Positions 42,630 through 51,756 are shown, numbered from the stretch's first letter. The stretch is 64,000 bases of DNA from DATCMA01 sp036563645 (GCA_036563645.1 DATCMA010000046.1:28318-92317), one strand, 5' to 3'. Program-made: numbers and translations. Notes: a model not told the origin generated them from the sequence alone.

Positions 42630-45221
42630 ATGAACGCCGAACGTCTGACGACGAAGAGCCGAGAGGTCATCACCGGCGCAGTCGCGATGGCTAAGGAGCG
42701 TGGCCACGCGACCGTCGAGCCGTGGCACCTGCTGATGGCGCTGCTCGACACCCCCGGATCGACCGCTGTCGGCCTGCTGCACGCGGTCGGCGCGGACCCC
42801 AACGAGCTGCGGCGGGCCGCCCAGCGCGCCCTCGACAGCCTGCCCAGCGCGCGGGGCGCCACCGTGGCGGATCCGAGCGTTTCTCGCGAGTTCGCCAACG
42901 CCATCGGGGCCGCCGAGCAGATCGCCCGTCCTCTCGGCGACGAGTACACCTCGACGGAGCACCTGCTGGCGGGCCTGGCCCGAGTGGGCGGCGCGGTCTC
43001 GCAGGCGCTGCGGGCCGCCGGCGCCACGGAGGACAACCTCGTCGCCGCCTTCCCCACCATCCGAGGTGGGCACCGGCGGGTGACCAGCGCCGACCCCGAG
43101 CAGACGTACCGGGCGTTGGAGAAGTACGGCGTGGACCTGACCGAGCGGGCCCGCACCGGCAAGATCGACCCGGTGATCGGTCGCGACGCCGAGATCCGGC
43201 GGGTGATCCAGGTCCTGTCGCGACGGACCAAGAACAACCCGGTGCTGATCGGTGAGCCCGGTGTCGGTAAGACCGCGATCGTCGAAGGGCTCGCCCAGCG
43301 CATCGTCGCCGGTGACGTGCCGGATTCCCTGCGCGACAAGAAGCTCGTCTCCCTCGACCTCGGCGCGATGGTCGCCGGCGCCCAGTACCGCGGTCAGTTC
43401 GAGGAACGGCTCAAGTCCGTTCTGGAAGAAATCAAGAACTCGGACGGGCAGGTGATCACCTTCCTCGACGAGCTGCACACAGTGGTCGGCGCCGGTCGGG
43501 GTGAGGGCTCCATGGACGCCGGCAACATGCTCAAGCCGATGCTCGCCCGGGGCGAGCTGCGCATGGTGGGCGCGACCACGCTCGATGAGTACCGGGAGCA
43601 CATCGAGAAGGACCCGGCCCTGGAGCGCCGCTTCCAGCCCGTGTTCGTCGGGGAGCCCAGTGTGGAGGACACCATCGGCATCCTCCGGGGGCTCAAGGAG
43701 CGCTACGAGGTGCACCACGGCGTGCGCATCACGGACGCTGCGCTCGTCGCCGCCGCCACTCTCTCCGACCGGTACATCACCGATCGCTTCCTGCCCGACA
43801 AGGCGATCGACCTCGTGGACGAGGCGGCCTCCCGGCTCCGCATGGAGATCGACTCGCGGCCGGTCGAAGTGGACGAGATCGAGCGAGCGGTCCGCCGGCT
43901 GGAGATCGAGGAGATGGCGCTCGCCAAGGAGCCGGACGAGGCGTCCGCGGAGCGGCTGGAGCGGCTGCGGGAGGAGCTCGCCGACAAGCGGGAACAGCTC
44001 ACCGCCCTGACCAACCGGTGGAAGCGCGAGAAGGAGCACATCACGAAGATCTCCACTTTGAAGGAAGAGCTGGAGCGGCTCGGTGGGGAAGCCGAGCGGG
44101 CCGAGCGCGACGGCGAGCTGGAGCGCGCCGCCGAGCTGCGCTACGGACGTATCCCGCAGCTCAAGCGCGACCTCGCCAAGGCCGAGGAGGAGCTCAGCCA
44201 GATCCAGGCGGACGGCGCGATGCTCAAGGAGGAGGTCGGCGCCGACGACATCGCGGCTGTCGTCGCGGCGTGGACCGGCATTCCCGCCGGCCGGCTCATG
44301 GAGGGCGAGACCGCCAAGCTGCTGCGGATGGAGGAGTCACTGTCGGCCCGGGTGGTCGGGCAGGAGCAGGCGGTGAAGGCGGTCTCCGACGCGGTGCGCC
44401 GGGCGCGCACCGGCATCGCTGACCCGGATCGCCCCACCGGAAGCTTCCTCTTCCTCGGGCCGACCGGGGTGGGGAAGACCGAGCTGGCGAAGGCGCTCGC
44501 CGAGTTCCTCTTCGACGATGAGCGGGCGATGGTCCGTATCGACATGAGCGAGTACGCCGAGAAGCACTCGGTGGCTCGCCTGGTCGGCGCTCCGCCCGGG
44601 TACGTCGGTTACGAGGAGGGTGGTCAGCTCACCGAGGCGGTGCGTCGCCGGCCGTATTCGGTGGTGCTGCTCGACGAGGTCGAGAAGGCGCACCCCGACG
44701 TCTTCGACATCCTGCTGCAAGTGCTGGACGACGGGCGGCTCACCGACGGTCAGGGCCGGACGGTCGACTTCCGCAACGCGATCCTCATCCTCACCTCCAA
44801 CCTCGGCTCGGCGGTGATCTCGGATCTGACGCTGAGCGAGGAGCAGCGGCGCGACGGCGTGATGGCCGTGGTGCGCTCGCACTTCAAGCCCGAGTTCCTC
44901 AACCGGCTCGACGACATCGTGGTCTTCTCGATGCTCAGCAACGAGGAGCTGCGGCAGATCGTCGACATCCAGCTCGGGCGGCTGCGGCAGCGGCTGGCGG
45001 AGCGGCGGTTGACCCTCGACGTCACGGAGGCGGCCCGAGGGTGGCTGGCCGAGCACGGCTACGACCCCATCTACGGCGCGCGCCCGCTGCGCCGGCTCAT
45101 TCAGACGGCGATCGGCGACCGGTTGGCCAAGGCGCTCCTCGCTGGGGAGGTGCGCGACGGCGACACCGTCCGGATCGATGTGGGCGACCCCAAGGAAGGC
45201 CTGACGGTGACCGCGGTGTGA
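42630..45221 (+). CDS. clpB: Disaggregase ClpB
   Basis: 863 residues. The N domain (1-150) is followed by AAA-1 with Walker A GEPGVGKTA (about 208), a coiled-coil M domain (about 400-530, Glu/Arg/Leu-rich) that marks ClpB rather than ClpC, and AAA-2 with GPTGVGKTELAKAL (about 609). It rescues aggregated proteins together with DnaK. ATG 42630 is supported by GAGGAG just upstream. Three HAIR boxes indicate HspR control. It is monocistronic, with a strong terminator directly after the stop. Confidence 0.97.
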   Translation: MNAERLTTKSREVITGAVAMAKERGHATVEPWHLLMALLDTPGSTAVGLLHAVGADPNELRRAAQRALDSLPSARGATVADPSVSREFANAIGAAEQIARPLGDEYTSTEHLLAGLARVGGAVSQALRAAGATEDNLVAAFPTIRGGHRRVTSADPEQTYRALEKYGVDLTERARTGKIDPVIGRDAEIRRVIQVLSRRTKNNPVLIGEPGVGKTAIVEGLAQRIVAGDVPDSLRDKKLVSLDLGAMVAGAQYRGQFEERLKSVLEEIKNSDGQVITFLDELHTVVGAGRGEGSMDAGNMLKPMLARGELRMVGATTLDEYREHIEKDPALERRFQPVFVGEPSVEDTIGILRGLKERYEVHHGVRITDAALVAAATLSDRYITDRFLPDKAIDLVDEAASRLRMEIDSRPVEVDEIERAVRRLEIEEMALAKEPDEASAERLERLREELADKREQLTALTNRWKREKEHITKISTLKEELERLGGEAERAERDGELERAAELRYGRIPQLKRDLAKAEEELSQIQADGAMLKEEVGADDIAAVVAAWTGIPAGRLMEGETAKLLRMEESLSARVVGQEQAVKAVSDAVRRARTGIADPDRPTGSFLFLGPTGVGKTELAKALAEFLFDDERAMVRIDMSEYAEKHSVARLVGAPPGYVGYEEGGQLTEAVRRRPYSVVLLDEVEKAHPDVFDILLQVLDDGRLTDGQGRTVDFRNAILILTSNLGSAVISDLTLSEEQRRDGVMAVVRSHFKPEFLNRLDDIVVFSMLSNEELRQIVDIQLGRLRQRLAERRLTLDVTEAARGWLAEHGYDPIYGARPLRRLIQTAIGDRLAKALLAGEVRDGDTVRIDVGDPKEGLTVTAV

Positions 45222-45255
45222 CGAGGGCGATCCGCGTGAGCGCGGATCGCCCTCG
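45222..45255 (+). terminator. clpB terminator
   Basis: A perfect 15-bp stem (45222-45236 with 45241-45255) around the tetraloop TGAG, starting directly after the stop codon; ATTGT follows. Confidence 0.9.
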
Positions 45256-45414
45256 ATTGTCCAGGAGGACGGGCCGGCGTCCTGCCGGGTGCGTGGGGAG
45301 CCCCGGCCCGCGCGGGGGCGACGCGGGTGGAACGCGAGTGGGACCGGTGAGGACCGGGTATGTGCTTTTTGGGCGCCGGCCGTTCACTCTGGGGTCGGTG
45401 TGTGGTGACTCTGG

Positions 45415-45430
45415 GTGAGATAGGTCTCAC
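45415..45430. promoter_or_regulatory. Palindromic operator candidate upstream of membrane protein gene
   Basis: GTGAGATAGGTCTCAC: 6-bp arms around TAGG, 53 bp before the GTG at 45483. No recognised regulator fits. Confidence 0.35.
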
Positions 45431-45482
45431 TGGACGGAGACGGATATCGTGATCACGCGCTTCCCCCAATGGAAGGAGAGTC

Positions 45483-46217
45483 GTGGCAAACCCAGCTAAT
45501 CCGCCGCCCTCGCCGGCGCGCCCGGCTGTCGTCACCGCGTCGAGCTACTTGCTGTACCTCGTCGCCGTTCTCCAGTTGATCGGCGTGGTCATCGCGTTCG
45601 CCCTCATGGGCAGGATGCGAGAAGCCTACGAACAAGCGTTCGCGGACGTGGACGCGCCCGGGGCGGCGGAGATCGCCACTGCCTCGGCCATGATCGGAAC
45701 GCTGTTCGGGCTGGTCGTGGGGATCGCCCTGGCGGTGATGGGCATCTTCAACAGCCGGGGTAAGAACGGCTCCCGGATCGCCACCTGGGTGGTCGGCGGC
45801 CTCTACCTCTGCTGTGCGGGGTTCTCACTCCTCAGTAGCGCGGTCGGCACCGCCATCAGCTCGAACACGGCCGGCTCGTCGGATGCGCCCGATCCCAGTG
45901 AGATTCAGGCCAGGCTGGCGGAGCTGCTGCCCTCGTGGTACCAGCCGGTGAACCTCGCTACCTCGGTGATCGCGGTTCTCGCGCTGTTCATCGCGTTGAT
46001 CTTGTTGGCGTTGCCGGCTGCGAACGACTACTTCCGCCGTCCCCAGCAGGTGTGGGAGCCGCCGCTGCCCGGGTCGTCCTATCCGACCGCACCGGGCTCG
46101 ACGTACCCGACGTACCCGCCGACGACCCCGCCATCGGCTGGGCCGCAAACCCCGCCGAGTGGGCCGCAAACCCCGCCGGCGGGCGGACAGCAGCCGCCGC
46201 AGCCACCGGCGAGCTGA
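45483..46217 (+). CDS. Membrane protein with Pro-rich C-terminal tail, unknown
   Basis: 244 residues from GTG 45483, supported by AAGGAG shortly upstream. There are four membrane helices (about 20-42, 58-85, 98-120, 158-182), then a cytoplasmic-type tail rich in Pro/Thr/Tyr/Gln with PPSGPQTPP repeats. This layout of a small tetraspan plus Pro-rich end is common in uncharacterised actinobacterial proteins. The next gene encodes a similar tetraspan without the tail, suggesting an old duplication. Confidence 0.72.
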   Translation: MANPANPPPSPARPAVVTASSYLLYLVAVLQLIGVVIAFALMGRMREAYEQAFADVDAPGAAEIATASAMIGTLFGLVVGIALAVMGIFNSRGKNGSRIATWVVGGLYLCCAGFSLLSSAVGTAISSNTAGSSDAPDPSEIQARLAELLPSWYQPVNLATSVIAVLALFIALILLALPAANDYFRRPQQVWEPPLPGSSYPTAPGSTYPTYPPTTPPSAGPQTPPSGPQTPPAGGQQPPQPPAS

Positions 46218-46260
46218 CGGCGCGCGGGGTCGACAGATTGCGCGAAGGAGACCGCAACGG

Positions 46261-46310
46261 ATATCCCCCCCGGGTAGGTTCGGAGCAATAGGACCGACCC
46301 GGGGGGATAT
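46261..46310 (+). other. Long stem-loop covering the ribosome site of the next gene
   Basis: Left arm 46261-46275 and right arm 46297-46310 pair over 14 bp with one bulged C; the 21-nt loop includes ATAGGACC. The right arm ends in GGGGGGATAT, 2 nt before the ATG at 46313, so folding would hide the only ribosome-site-like sequence. Confidence 0.55.
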
Positions 46311-46312
46311 TG

Positions 46313-46888
46313 ATGTCCGCACCTGGTCCTGCCCCGCAGTCGGCGCCGCGGCGTCGACCTGGCCCGGTCACCGCGGTCGCGGTCCTCCTGCTCGGCATGG
46401 GGTTCGGCGGGCTCGTGGCAGGAGTCGGTGGGCTGCTCGTGGCCATCCGCGTGGTCGACCAGGTTCGGGCTGTGGGGCGAGAACTCGACGCGCTGCCGAC
46501 CGAGGTCAACGCCGCGACGCTGATCGTCTGGGCGAACGCCGCTGGCGCGGTAGTGGTGGCGTTTCTCGTCGCCGCGGTCGCGGCCGGGCTGGCGCTGGGC
46601 ACGATGCGCGCCGCCCCGCTCGCGCGTGTCGGCACGTGGGTGATGTGCGCGATCGGCGTGCTGTGGGGCATCGCCGCTGCGGTGGTGAGCGTGGCGCAGC
46701 GCGTGATCGTGTGGCGGGCGCCAGCGGATGCCGTGTGGGCGGAGCTGGTCCGCGCGATCGGCGACGGCTATCCGGCGTGGTGGCTCCACATCAACGCCGG
46801 CCTGTGCGTCGCCCAGGTGGTCGGCTACGTTGTGATCGCCGTGCTCCTCTCCCTTCCGTCCGCGTCCGCGTTCTATCGCCGGGAGTGA
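46313..46888 (+). CDS. Tetraspan membrane protein, unknown
   Basis: 191 residues, ATG 46313 (a TTG at 46310 is also possible). A Pro/Arg-rich start precedes four hydrophobic helices (about 20-45, 65-90, 100-125, 158-182). No signature motif is visible. It follows the other tetraspan gene by 95 bp, with a stem-loop in between, and the SDR gene starts 39 bp after it. Confidence 0.68.
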   Translation: MSAPGPAPQSAPRRRPGPVTAVAVLLLGMGFGGLVAGVGGLLVAIRVVDQVRAVGRELDALPTEVNAATLIVWANAAGAVVVAFLVAAVAAGLALGTMRAAPLARVGTWVMCAIGVLWGIAAAVVSVAQRVIVWRAPADAVWAELVRAIGDGYPAWWLHINAGLCVAQVVGYVVIAVLLSLPSASAFYRRE

Positions 46889-46927
46889 GTGGGGCGTCAC
46901 CATCGCCGTCCTGTGTGAGGTTTCGCC

Positions 46928-47735
46928 GTGTCCGCACCTCCTCCGTCCACTCGCCCTCTCGCGTTGGTGACCGGTGCGATCGCGGGCATCGGCGCGGCGT
47001 TCGCGCGTCGCCTCGCCCGCGATGGCTACGACCTGGTGCTGGTGGCCCGCGACGCGCCACGGCTCGCCGCGATCGCGGCGGAGCTCGTCTCCACGTACCA
47101 GGTGACTGCGGAACCCGTAGCCGCCGATCTGTCTACTGACGACGGCTGCGCGCTTGTTGAAAAAAAGATTGAAAACATACCCGTTTGACTTACTTGTTAA
47201 TAACGCTGGGTTTAGTCTAAATCGTCCGTTTCTTCGCTCGACTCCGGCGGACGAGGAACGCTTGTTGCGGGTCAACGTGCACGCCGTCATGCGCCTGACG
47301 TTGGCGGCCTTGCCGGGCATGGCGGAGCGGCGGCGCGGCGCGGTGATCAATGTGTCCTCGGTTGCCGGCTTCGCGCCGCTGATGCCGGGATCAACCTATC
47401 CCGCCAGCAAGGCGTGGGTGACCAATTTCAGTGAGTCGGTGGCGCTCGCGGTTCGTCCGTACCACGTCCGAGTCATGGCGCTCTGCCCGGGTTACACCCG
47501 TACCGAATTCCACGAGCGCGCGGGCATCGACGTGTCCCGGCTGCCGAGGTGGCTGTGGCTCACCGCCGACGACGTGGTCGCCACCGCTCTTCGAGATCTT
47601 GATCGAGGGCGATCGATCAGTGTTCCGGGTTGGCAGTACAAGGTGGCGGTTTTTGGGATGCGTCACCTTCCGCGCGGTCTGGTGCGAATCATCGCGCGAG
47701 TTGCGCGAGACCGAATCAACCCTGACCGAGAGTGA
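46928..47735 (+). pseudogene. Short-chain dehydrogenase/reductase split by a frameshift at A7
   Basis: The first frame (46928-47188) has the Rossmann start LALVTGAIAGIGAAFARRLA and stops early. The second (to 47735) continues with LLVNNAGFSLNRP, NVSSVAGF, YPASKAWV and LCPGYTRTEF, a complete SDR with Ser-Tyr-Lys intact. The frames join at seven A's (47160-47166). Six would restore a continuous protein of ~268 residues reading VEKRLKTYPFDLLVNNAG. About 47151-47238 is only ~39% GC in a gene otherwise near 70%. It may be a real mutation, a sequencing or assembly error in a homopolymer, or a slippage site. Confidence 0.8.
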
Positions 47736-48464
47736 GATTCACGTGAATGGTGGAGGGCGTGGATCCTCCGTTGAGACATTGTCCGCTGCCATTTCGGGTA
47801 TTCGCTCTGACAGACCTGATGACGACCGCAGTCGAAGTGACGACGCCCAATCGGGTGAAAATTGTGCCGCGGTGATCCATGCGAACGCCCGTTTTGACGG
47901 CCGCCAGAGTGGGCGAAGTAGCCCATCGTCGATGACGACCGTCCGCTAGCCGGATCGGACGAGCCGTACGTTTCGCCCCGTCACCCGGCTCTATTGGTGA
48001 TCCAAACCATTCCGGAGAACCCTGCTTGATCGCTGCGCTCCGTATCGATTCTCGCCCACGTCGCGGCGGCGAGATGGAGGGGGTGGGGGTCGATCTCCAG
48101 GCGGCCGGCATTGTTCCGCAGAGCGTTCACATGTTCCGGAGAGCGGTACGCAGATCGTTGTTTTTGCTGGTAATGATCGGTGCAACGTGATGAAGGTCAT
48201 GGATTGATGAGCCGGCCGTCGGGCGGGAGATCAGCCGACGTGACAGGCGTATCGGCCACGAAGTGACCGATACGGATAGTGACGAACTCGTCGGCACAGC
48301 GGATGGGGGGATAGCCCGACGTGCCAGAGTTCCGCGAGGTCACGCGTGCGCGCTCCTTCACCCGGCAAACTCGCTCCGGCGGCTCGTCCGCCGGCGCATA
48401 GTCCAGCTCACCCGTGGCCGAACCCACAGCTCTCCCCTCGCGGGTCGGCAGTACTCTTGCCGCC
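47736..48464. other. 729-bp stretch without a supported gene
   Basis: Short open frames exist on both strands but none has a ribosome site, family resemblance or normal codon bias. GC is lower than in neighbouring genes in places. Seen features: palindrome ATTCACGTGAAT at 47737-47748, and a 7-bp inverted repeat GTATCGG/CCGATAC at 48249-48273. It may be decayed coding DNA plus the pyrE upstream region. Confidence 0.5.
48452..48457 (+). promoter_or_regulatory. -10 element of leaderless pyrE
   Basis: TACTCT is followed by 7 nt and the ATG at 48465; no ribosome site is present. Confidence 0.45.
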
Positions 48465-49004
48465 ATGAGCGACCGCGACGACCTGCGTAAATTCATCACT
48501 GAGCTCGCCGTGGTGCATGGCAAGGTGGTGTTGTCGTCCGGACGGGAGGCGGACTACTACGTCGACCTTCGCCGTGTGACGTTGCACCACGCCGCGGCTC
48601 CCCTCGTCGGCCGAGTGATGCTCGATCTCACCGCCGACTGGGAGTACGACGCAGTCGGCGGCCTGACGTTGGGCGCGGATCCCGTCGGGCTCGCGATGTT
48701 GCATGTGGCGGCGTCGCGGGGACGCGCATTGGACGCGTTTGTCGTCCGGAAGGCCGAGAAGACCCATGGGCTGCAACGTCGAATTGAAGGACCGGACGTG
48801 GCGGGCCGACGGGTGCTGGCGGTGGAGGACACATCAACGACGGGGGGAAGTGTGCTGACCGCAGTCGCGGCGTTAAGAGAAGCGGGAGCCGAGGTCGTAG
48901 GCGTTGCGGTTATTGTCGATCGTGGAGCCGGTGACGCGGTGCGTGCAGCCGGTTTGCCCTTTCGGGCGGCCTATACGTTGGCCGACCTCGGCCTTATGGC
49001 CTAA
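48465..49004 (+). CDS. pyrE: Orotate phosphoribosyltransferase
   Basis: 179 residues. The PRPP motif VLAVEDTSTTGGS is near 117-129, and GGLTLGADPVGLAM and FVVRKAEKTHG supply the orotate-site loop and lysines. It makes orotidine 5'-phosphate in pyrimidine synthesis. The ATG at 48465 aligns with family starts and lies 7 nt after a -10 hexamer, suggesting a leaderless mRNA. It stands alone, away from the main pyr operon, as in mycobacteria. Confidence 0.93.
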   Translation: MSDRDDLRKFITELAVVHGKVVLSSGREADYYVDLRRVTLHHAAAPLVGRVMLDLTADWEYDAVGGLTLGADPVGLAMLHVAASRGRALDAFVVRKAEKTHGLQRRIEGPDVAGRRVLAVEDTSTTGGSVLTAVAALREAGAEVVGVAVIVDRGAGDAVRAAGLPFRAAYTLADLGLMA

Positions 49005-49070
49005 AAGTTTGCCGATTCGGACCTGCTGATATGCAGGCGGATCGATGCTGTTGGTGGAAGGATGGTTTTC

Positions 49071-49439
49071 GTGGGAACTGCGTTGGCTGAAATGACTTTG
49101 CCTCAGATCTCGCCGCTCGCTGGCGAGCCGATCGAACGTGCCGATGCCGAGCGCCTCGCTGGGGTACTCAAAGCGCTCGCTGACCCCGCCCGACTGCGGC
49201 TGCTCAGCCTGATTCAGTCGTCGCCGGAGGGCGAGGCCTGCGTATGCGACCTCACGGCTCCGCTCGGCCTGTCGCAGCCGACGGTGAGCCACCACCTGCG
49301 CATTCTCACCGAGGCGGGTTTGCTGGAGCGAGAGAAGCGCGGCGTGTGGGCCTACTACCGGCTGGTGCCCTCCGCGATCGCCACGATCGCGGACCTGCTG
49401 ACCCCGCCGCGGAAGCGCGCCACCAAGAAGGCCCGCTGA
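49071..49439 (+). CDS. ArsR/SmtB family metal-type repressor
   Basis: 122 residues. A winged helix (about 25-110) has the metal-site-like ACVCDLT on helix alpha-3, two Cys in a CxC arrangement as in ArsR/CmtR/CadC sensors, and the recognition helix LSQPTVSHHLRILTEAGLL. A basic tail ends in KKAR. GTG 49071 fits AAGGATG upstream; ATG 49062 is an alternative with worse spacing. No metal transporter is adjacent, so the target is unknown. Confidence 0.85.
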   Translation: MGTALAEMTLPQISPLAGEPIERADAERLAGVLKALADPARLRLLSLIQSSPEGEACVCDLTAPLGLSQPTVSHHLRILTEAGLLEREKRGVWAYYRLVPSAIATIADLLTPPRKRATKKAR

Positions 49440-49763
49440 GTCGACCTCGGAAACCGAGTCAACGCCGGGATGCCTGGCGTCCCTCGCGGTGGAGAGGCGC
49501 CAGGCCGTCGATCCGAACCACCAATCGGCTCGACTCCTGAGCGGGGTTTCTATCCGTCGCGGTGCCTCGGCACCAGATAGCGGGAGAATCCGGACGGCTA
49601 GCGATGAACGCCCCGTCGACGTGGAAGGTCGACGGGGCGTTCATCCATGAGATCTCAGAAGATCGCGTCCGTCGCTGAGGACAGCGGTCGCGGCGACGGT
49701 CACCGCCGGGCGGTCCGCCTGAGGCGGCGCGCGGCGCGGTGAGGGGGACGGAGCGATCTCACG
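49440..49763. other. Intergenic region after the ArsR gene
   Basis: About 320 bp with no supported gene. Apart from the strong hairpin at 49604-49644, nothing is recognised. Confidence 0.5.
49604..49644. terminator. Bidirectional hairpin terminator
   Basis: A perfect 17-bp stem (49604-49620 with 49628-49644), 7-nt loop, between the rightward ArsR gene and the leftward small gene. Confidence 0.8.
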
Positions 49764-49976
49764 TCAGCGGTAGTCGTCATCGTCGAGGTGGACGATTCGC
49801 GACTGCTCGAACGCGTCGTAGTCGTCGACCTCCAGCCCGCGACGCAGCGGCACCTCGTGATCGACAGGATCCACCACGGCCGCCTGTTCGAGCGCGTCGT
49901 CCGGCGGCGCTTCGAGGTCGCGCTCCTCCGGAGTGAGGTGGTCACCAGGCGCCAGTTCCTCGTCCGGGTACCTCAT
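49764..49976 (-). CDS. Small acidic protein, DUF5709-like
   Basis: 70 residues, very rich in Asp/Glu, soluble. The end (YDAFEQSRIVHLDDDDYR) and the internal LEQAAVVDPVDHEVPL resemble the repeated EALEQ...V pattern of DUF5709-type actinobacterial proteins. AAGGAGG lies at the right distance from ATG 49976, which is why this short gene is accepted. Function unknown. Confidence 0.72.
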   Translation of the reverse strand: MRYPDEELAPGDHLTPEERDLEAPPDDALEQAAVVDPVDHEVPLRRGLEVDDYDAFEQSRIVHLDDDDYR

Positions 49977-50152
49977 CCTGCCTCCTTCTCGACCAGGCGG
50001 CTTCAGGATCTCACGGGGTCCGCAGCGCGTCCCGGGACGGCATGCCGTCGCCACCACCGTACGGATCAGCGGTCGCGACCGCCAATGGTCCCTGAGGACG
50101 GCGAACTCTCGGGCCAGTCGCGACGATTGTCCGACAGTGGCACCATGGCGAA

Positions 50153-50527
50153 ATGCGGTTCGTGATACGGCTGCTCGCCACCGCCGCTGCGCTGTGGGTC
50201 AGTACCCTCGTCGTGCCCGGGATATCCGTAACCGGTGGTTCGGCGGGGCGCAACGCGTTCACCTTGATCGCGGTCGCCGCGATCTTCGGTCTCGTCAACG
50301 CGGTGATCAAGCCGATCATCAAGACCATCGGCTGCCTGTTCTACGTCCTCACGCTCGGCTTGATCGCACTCGTCGTCAACGCGCTGCTGTTCCTCCTGAC
50401 GGATCAGATCGCCGGCGCGCTCAACCTGCCGTTCGCGGTGGACGGCTTCTGGGCCGCGTTCTGGGGCGCGATCGTCGTCAGCGTCGTCACGTGGCTCATC
50501 ACGCTGGTCGTGCGCGACCCGGAGTGA
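50153..50527 (+). CDS. Phage holin family 4-type (YvlD-like) membrane protein
   Basis: 124 residues with four membrane helices. The pattern GLVNAVIKPIIKTIGCLFYVLTLGLIALVVNALLF (NAxxKP motif followed by a hydrophobic hairpin) is the hallmark of the YvlD/PF04020 family. Despite the holin name these are housekeeping membrane proteins, linked to envelope stress or antimicrobial response in other bacteria. There is no phage gene around it. Confidence 0.82.
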   Translation: MRFVIRLLATAAALWVSTLVVPGISVTGGSAGRNAFTLIAVAAIFGLVNAVIKPIIKTIGCLFYVLTLGLIALVVNALLFLLTDQIAGALNLPFAVDGFWAAFWGAIVVSVVTWLITLVVRDPE

Positions 50528-50670
50528 CGGTGATGGCCTTGTGAGGGCGAATCTTCTGGCCGTAGTCGCTACGGGATACTCTCCACCGGTGGAGGACAGC
50601 GCGGTCCGGCGCACCCGCATTCGACAACGAGGCCACCGTGGCCATTCCGGTACGTGAAGGAGCGTTCGAT

Positions 50671-51696
50671 ATGCCCATCGCCTCCCCTGAGGTCTACGCC
50701 GAGATGCTTGACCGCGCCAAGGCCGGCGCGTTCGCGTACCCCGCGATCAACGTGACGTCCTCGCAGACCCTCAACGCTGCGCTGCGCGGCTTTGCTGAGG
50801 CGGAGAGCGACGGCATTATCCAGATCTCCACCGGTGGCGCCGAGTACCTCTCCGGCCCGACCGTCAAGGACATGGTCACCGGTGCCCTCGCCTTCGCCGC
50901 GTACGCGCACGAGGTGGCGAAGAAGTACCCGGTCAACATCGCGCTGCACACCGACCACTGCCCGAAGGACAAGCTCGACAAGTTCGTGCGGCCGCTTCTG
51001 GCGATCTCCAAGGAGCGGGTCGCCCGGGGTGAGAACCCGCTCTTCCAGTCCCACATGTGGGACGGGTCGGCGGTGCCGCTGAAGGAGAACCTGGAGATCG
51101 CCCAGGAGCTGTTGGCCGAGTGCCAGGCCGCGAAGGTCGTCCTCGAGATCGAGGTTGGTGTCGTCGGCGGTGAGGAAGACGGCATCGTCGGCGAGATCAA
51201 CGAGAAGCTCTACACCACCGTCGAGGACGGGTTGGCGATGGTCGAGGCGCTCGGGCTCGGGGAGAAGGGCCGGTACATCGCTGCCCTCACCTTCGGCAAC
51301 GTGCACGGGGTGTACAAGCCCGGCAACGTCAAGCTCCGTCCGAAGATCCTCAAGGAGATTCAGGACGCGGTCGGCGCGAAGTACGGCAAGGAGAAGCCGC
51401 TGAGCCTGGTCTTCCACGGCGGGTCCGGCTCGCTGCTGGAGGAGATCCGCGAGGCGGTGGACTACGGCGTGGTCAAGATGAACATCGACACGGACACGCA
51501 GTACGCCTTCACGCGGCCGATCGCCGACCACATGTTCAAGAACTACGACGGCGTGCTCAAGGTCGACGGCGAGGTCGGCAACAAGAAGGTGTACGACCCG
51601 CGGTCGTGGGGTAAGGCTGCCGAAGCGAGCATGGCCAAGCGGGTGGTGCAGGCCTGCGAGGACCTCCGGTCCGCCGGCACCACTCTCGCCAAGTAA
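50671..51696 (+). CDS. fba: Class II fructose-bisphosphate aldolase
   Basis: 341 residues. Zinc ligands and substrate residues are visible: HTDHCPK, FGNVHGVYKPG, VFHGGSGS and the phosphate-binding NIDTDTQYAFT. It interconverts fructose 1,6-bisphosphate with two triose phosphates. ATG 50671 is fixed by GAAGGAG (50656-50662), 8 nt away. It is followed by two hairpins and, as in mycobacteria, a DUF3151 gene nearby. Confidence 0.96.
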   Translation: MPIASPEVYAEMLDRAKAGAFAYPAINVTSSQTLNAALRGFAEAESDGIIQISTGGAEYLSGPTVKDMVTGALAFAAYAHEVAKKYPVNIALHTDHCPKDKLDKFVRPLLAISKERVARGENPLFQSHMWDGSAVPLKENLEIAQELLAECQAAKVVLEIEVGVVGGEEDGIVGEINEKLYTTVEDGLAMVEALGLGEKGRYIAALTFGNVHGVYKPGNVKLRPKILKEIQDAVGAKYGKEKPLSLVFHGGSGSLLEEIREAVDYGVVKMNIDTDTQYAFTRPIADHMFKNYDGVLKVDGEVGNKKVYDPRSWGKAAEASMAKRVVQACEDLRSAGTTLAK

Positions 51697-51718
51697 GCCG
51701 TCGAGAGCGGACATTCGC

Positions 51719-51756
51719 GACCGGCGTGGCGCGCCGCCACGCGGGCCACGCCGGTC
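51719..51756 (+). terminator. fba terminator
   Basis: A 12-bp perfect outer stem (51719-51730 with 51745-51756) with further inner pairing. Confidence 0.8.

Noticed and set aside
47991..48200. HNH-endonuclease-like fragment on the minus strand
   Set aside because: Only a few His/Asn residues fit and the frame is interrupted; not enough to name it.
50153..50527. Prophage signal from the holin-family name
   Set aside because: No other phage gene, integrase or attachment site is near, and this family is mostly chromosomal housekeeping.
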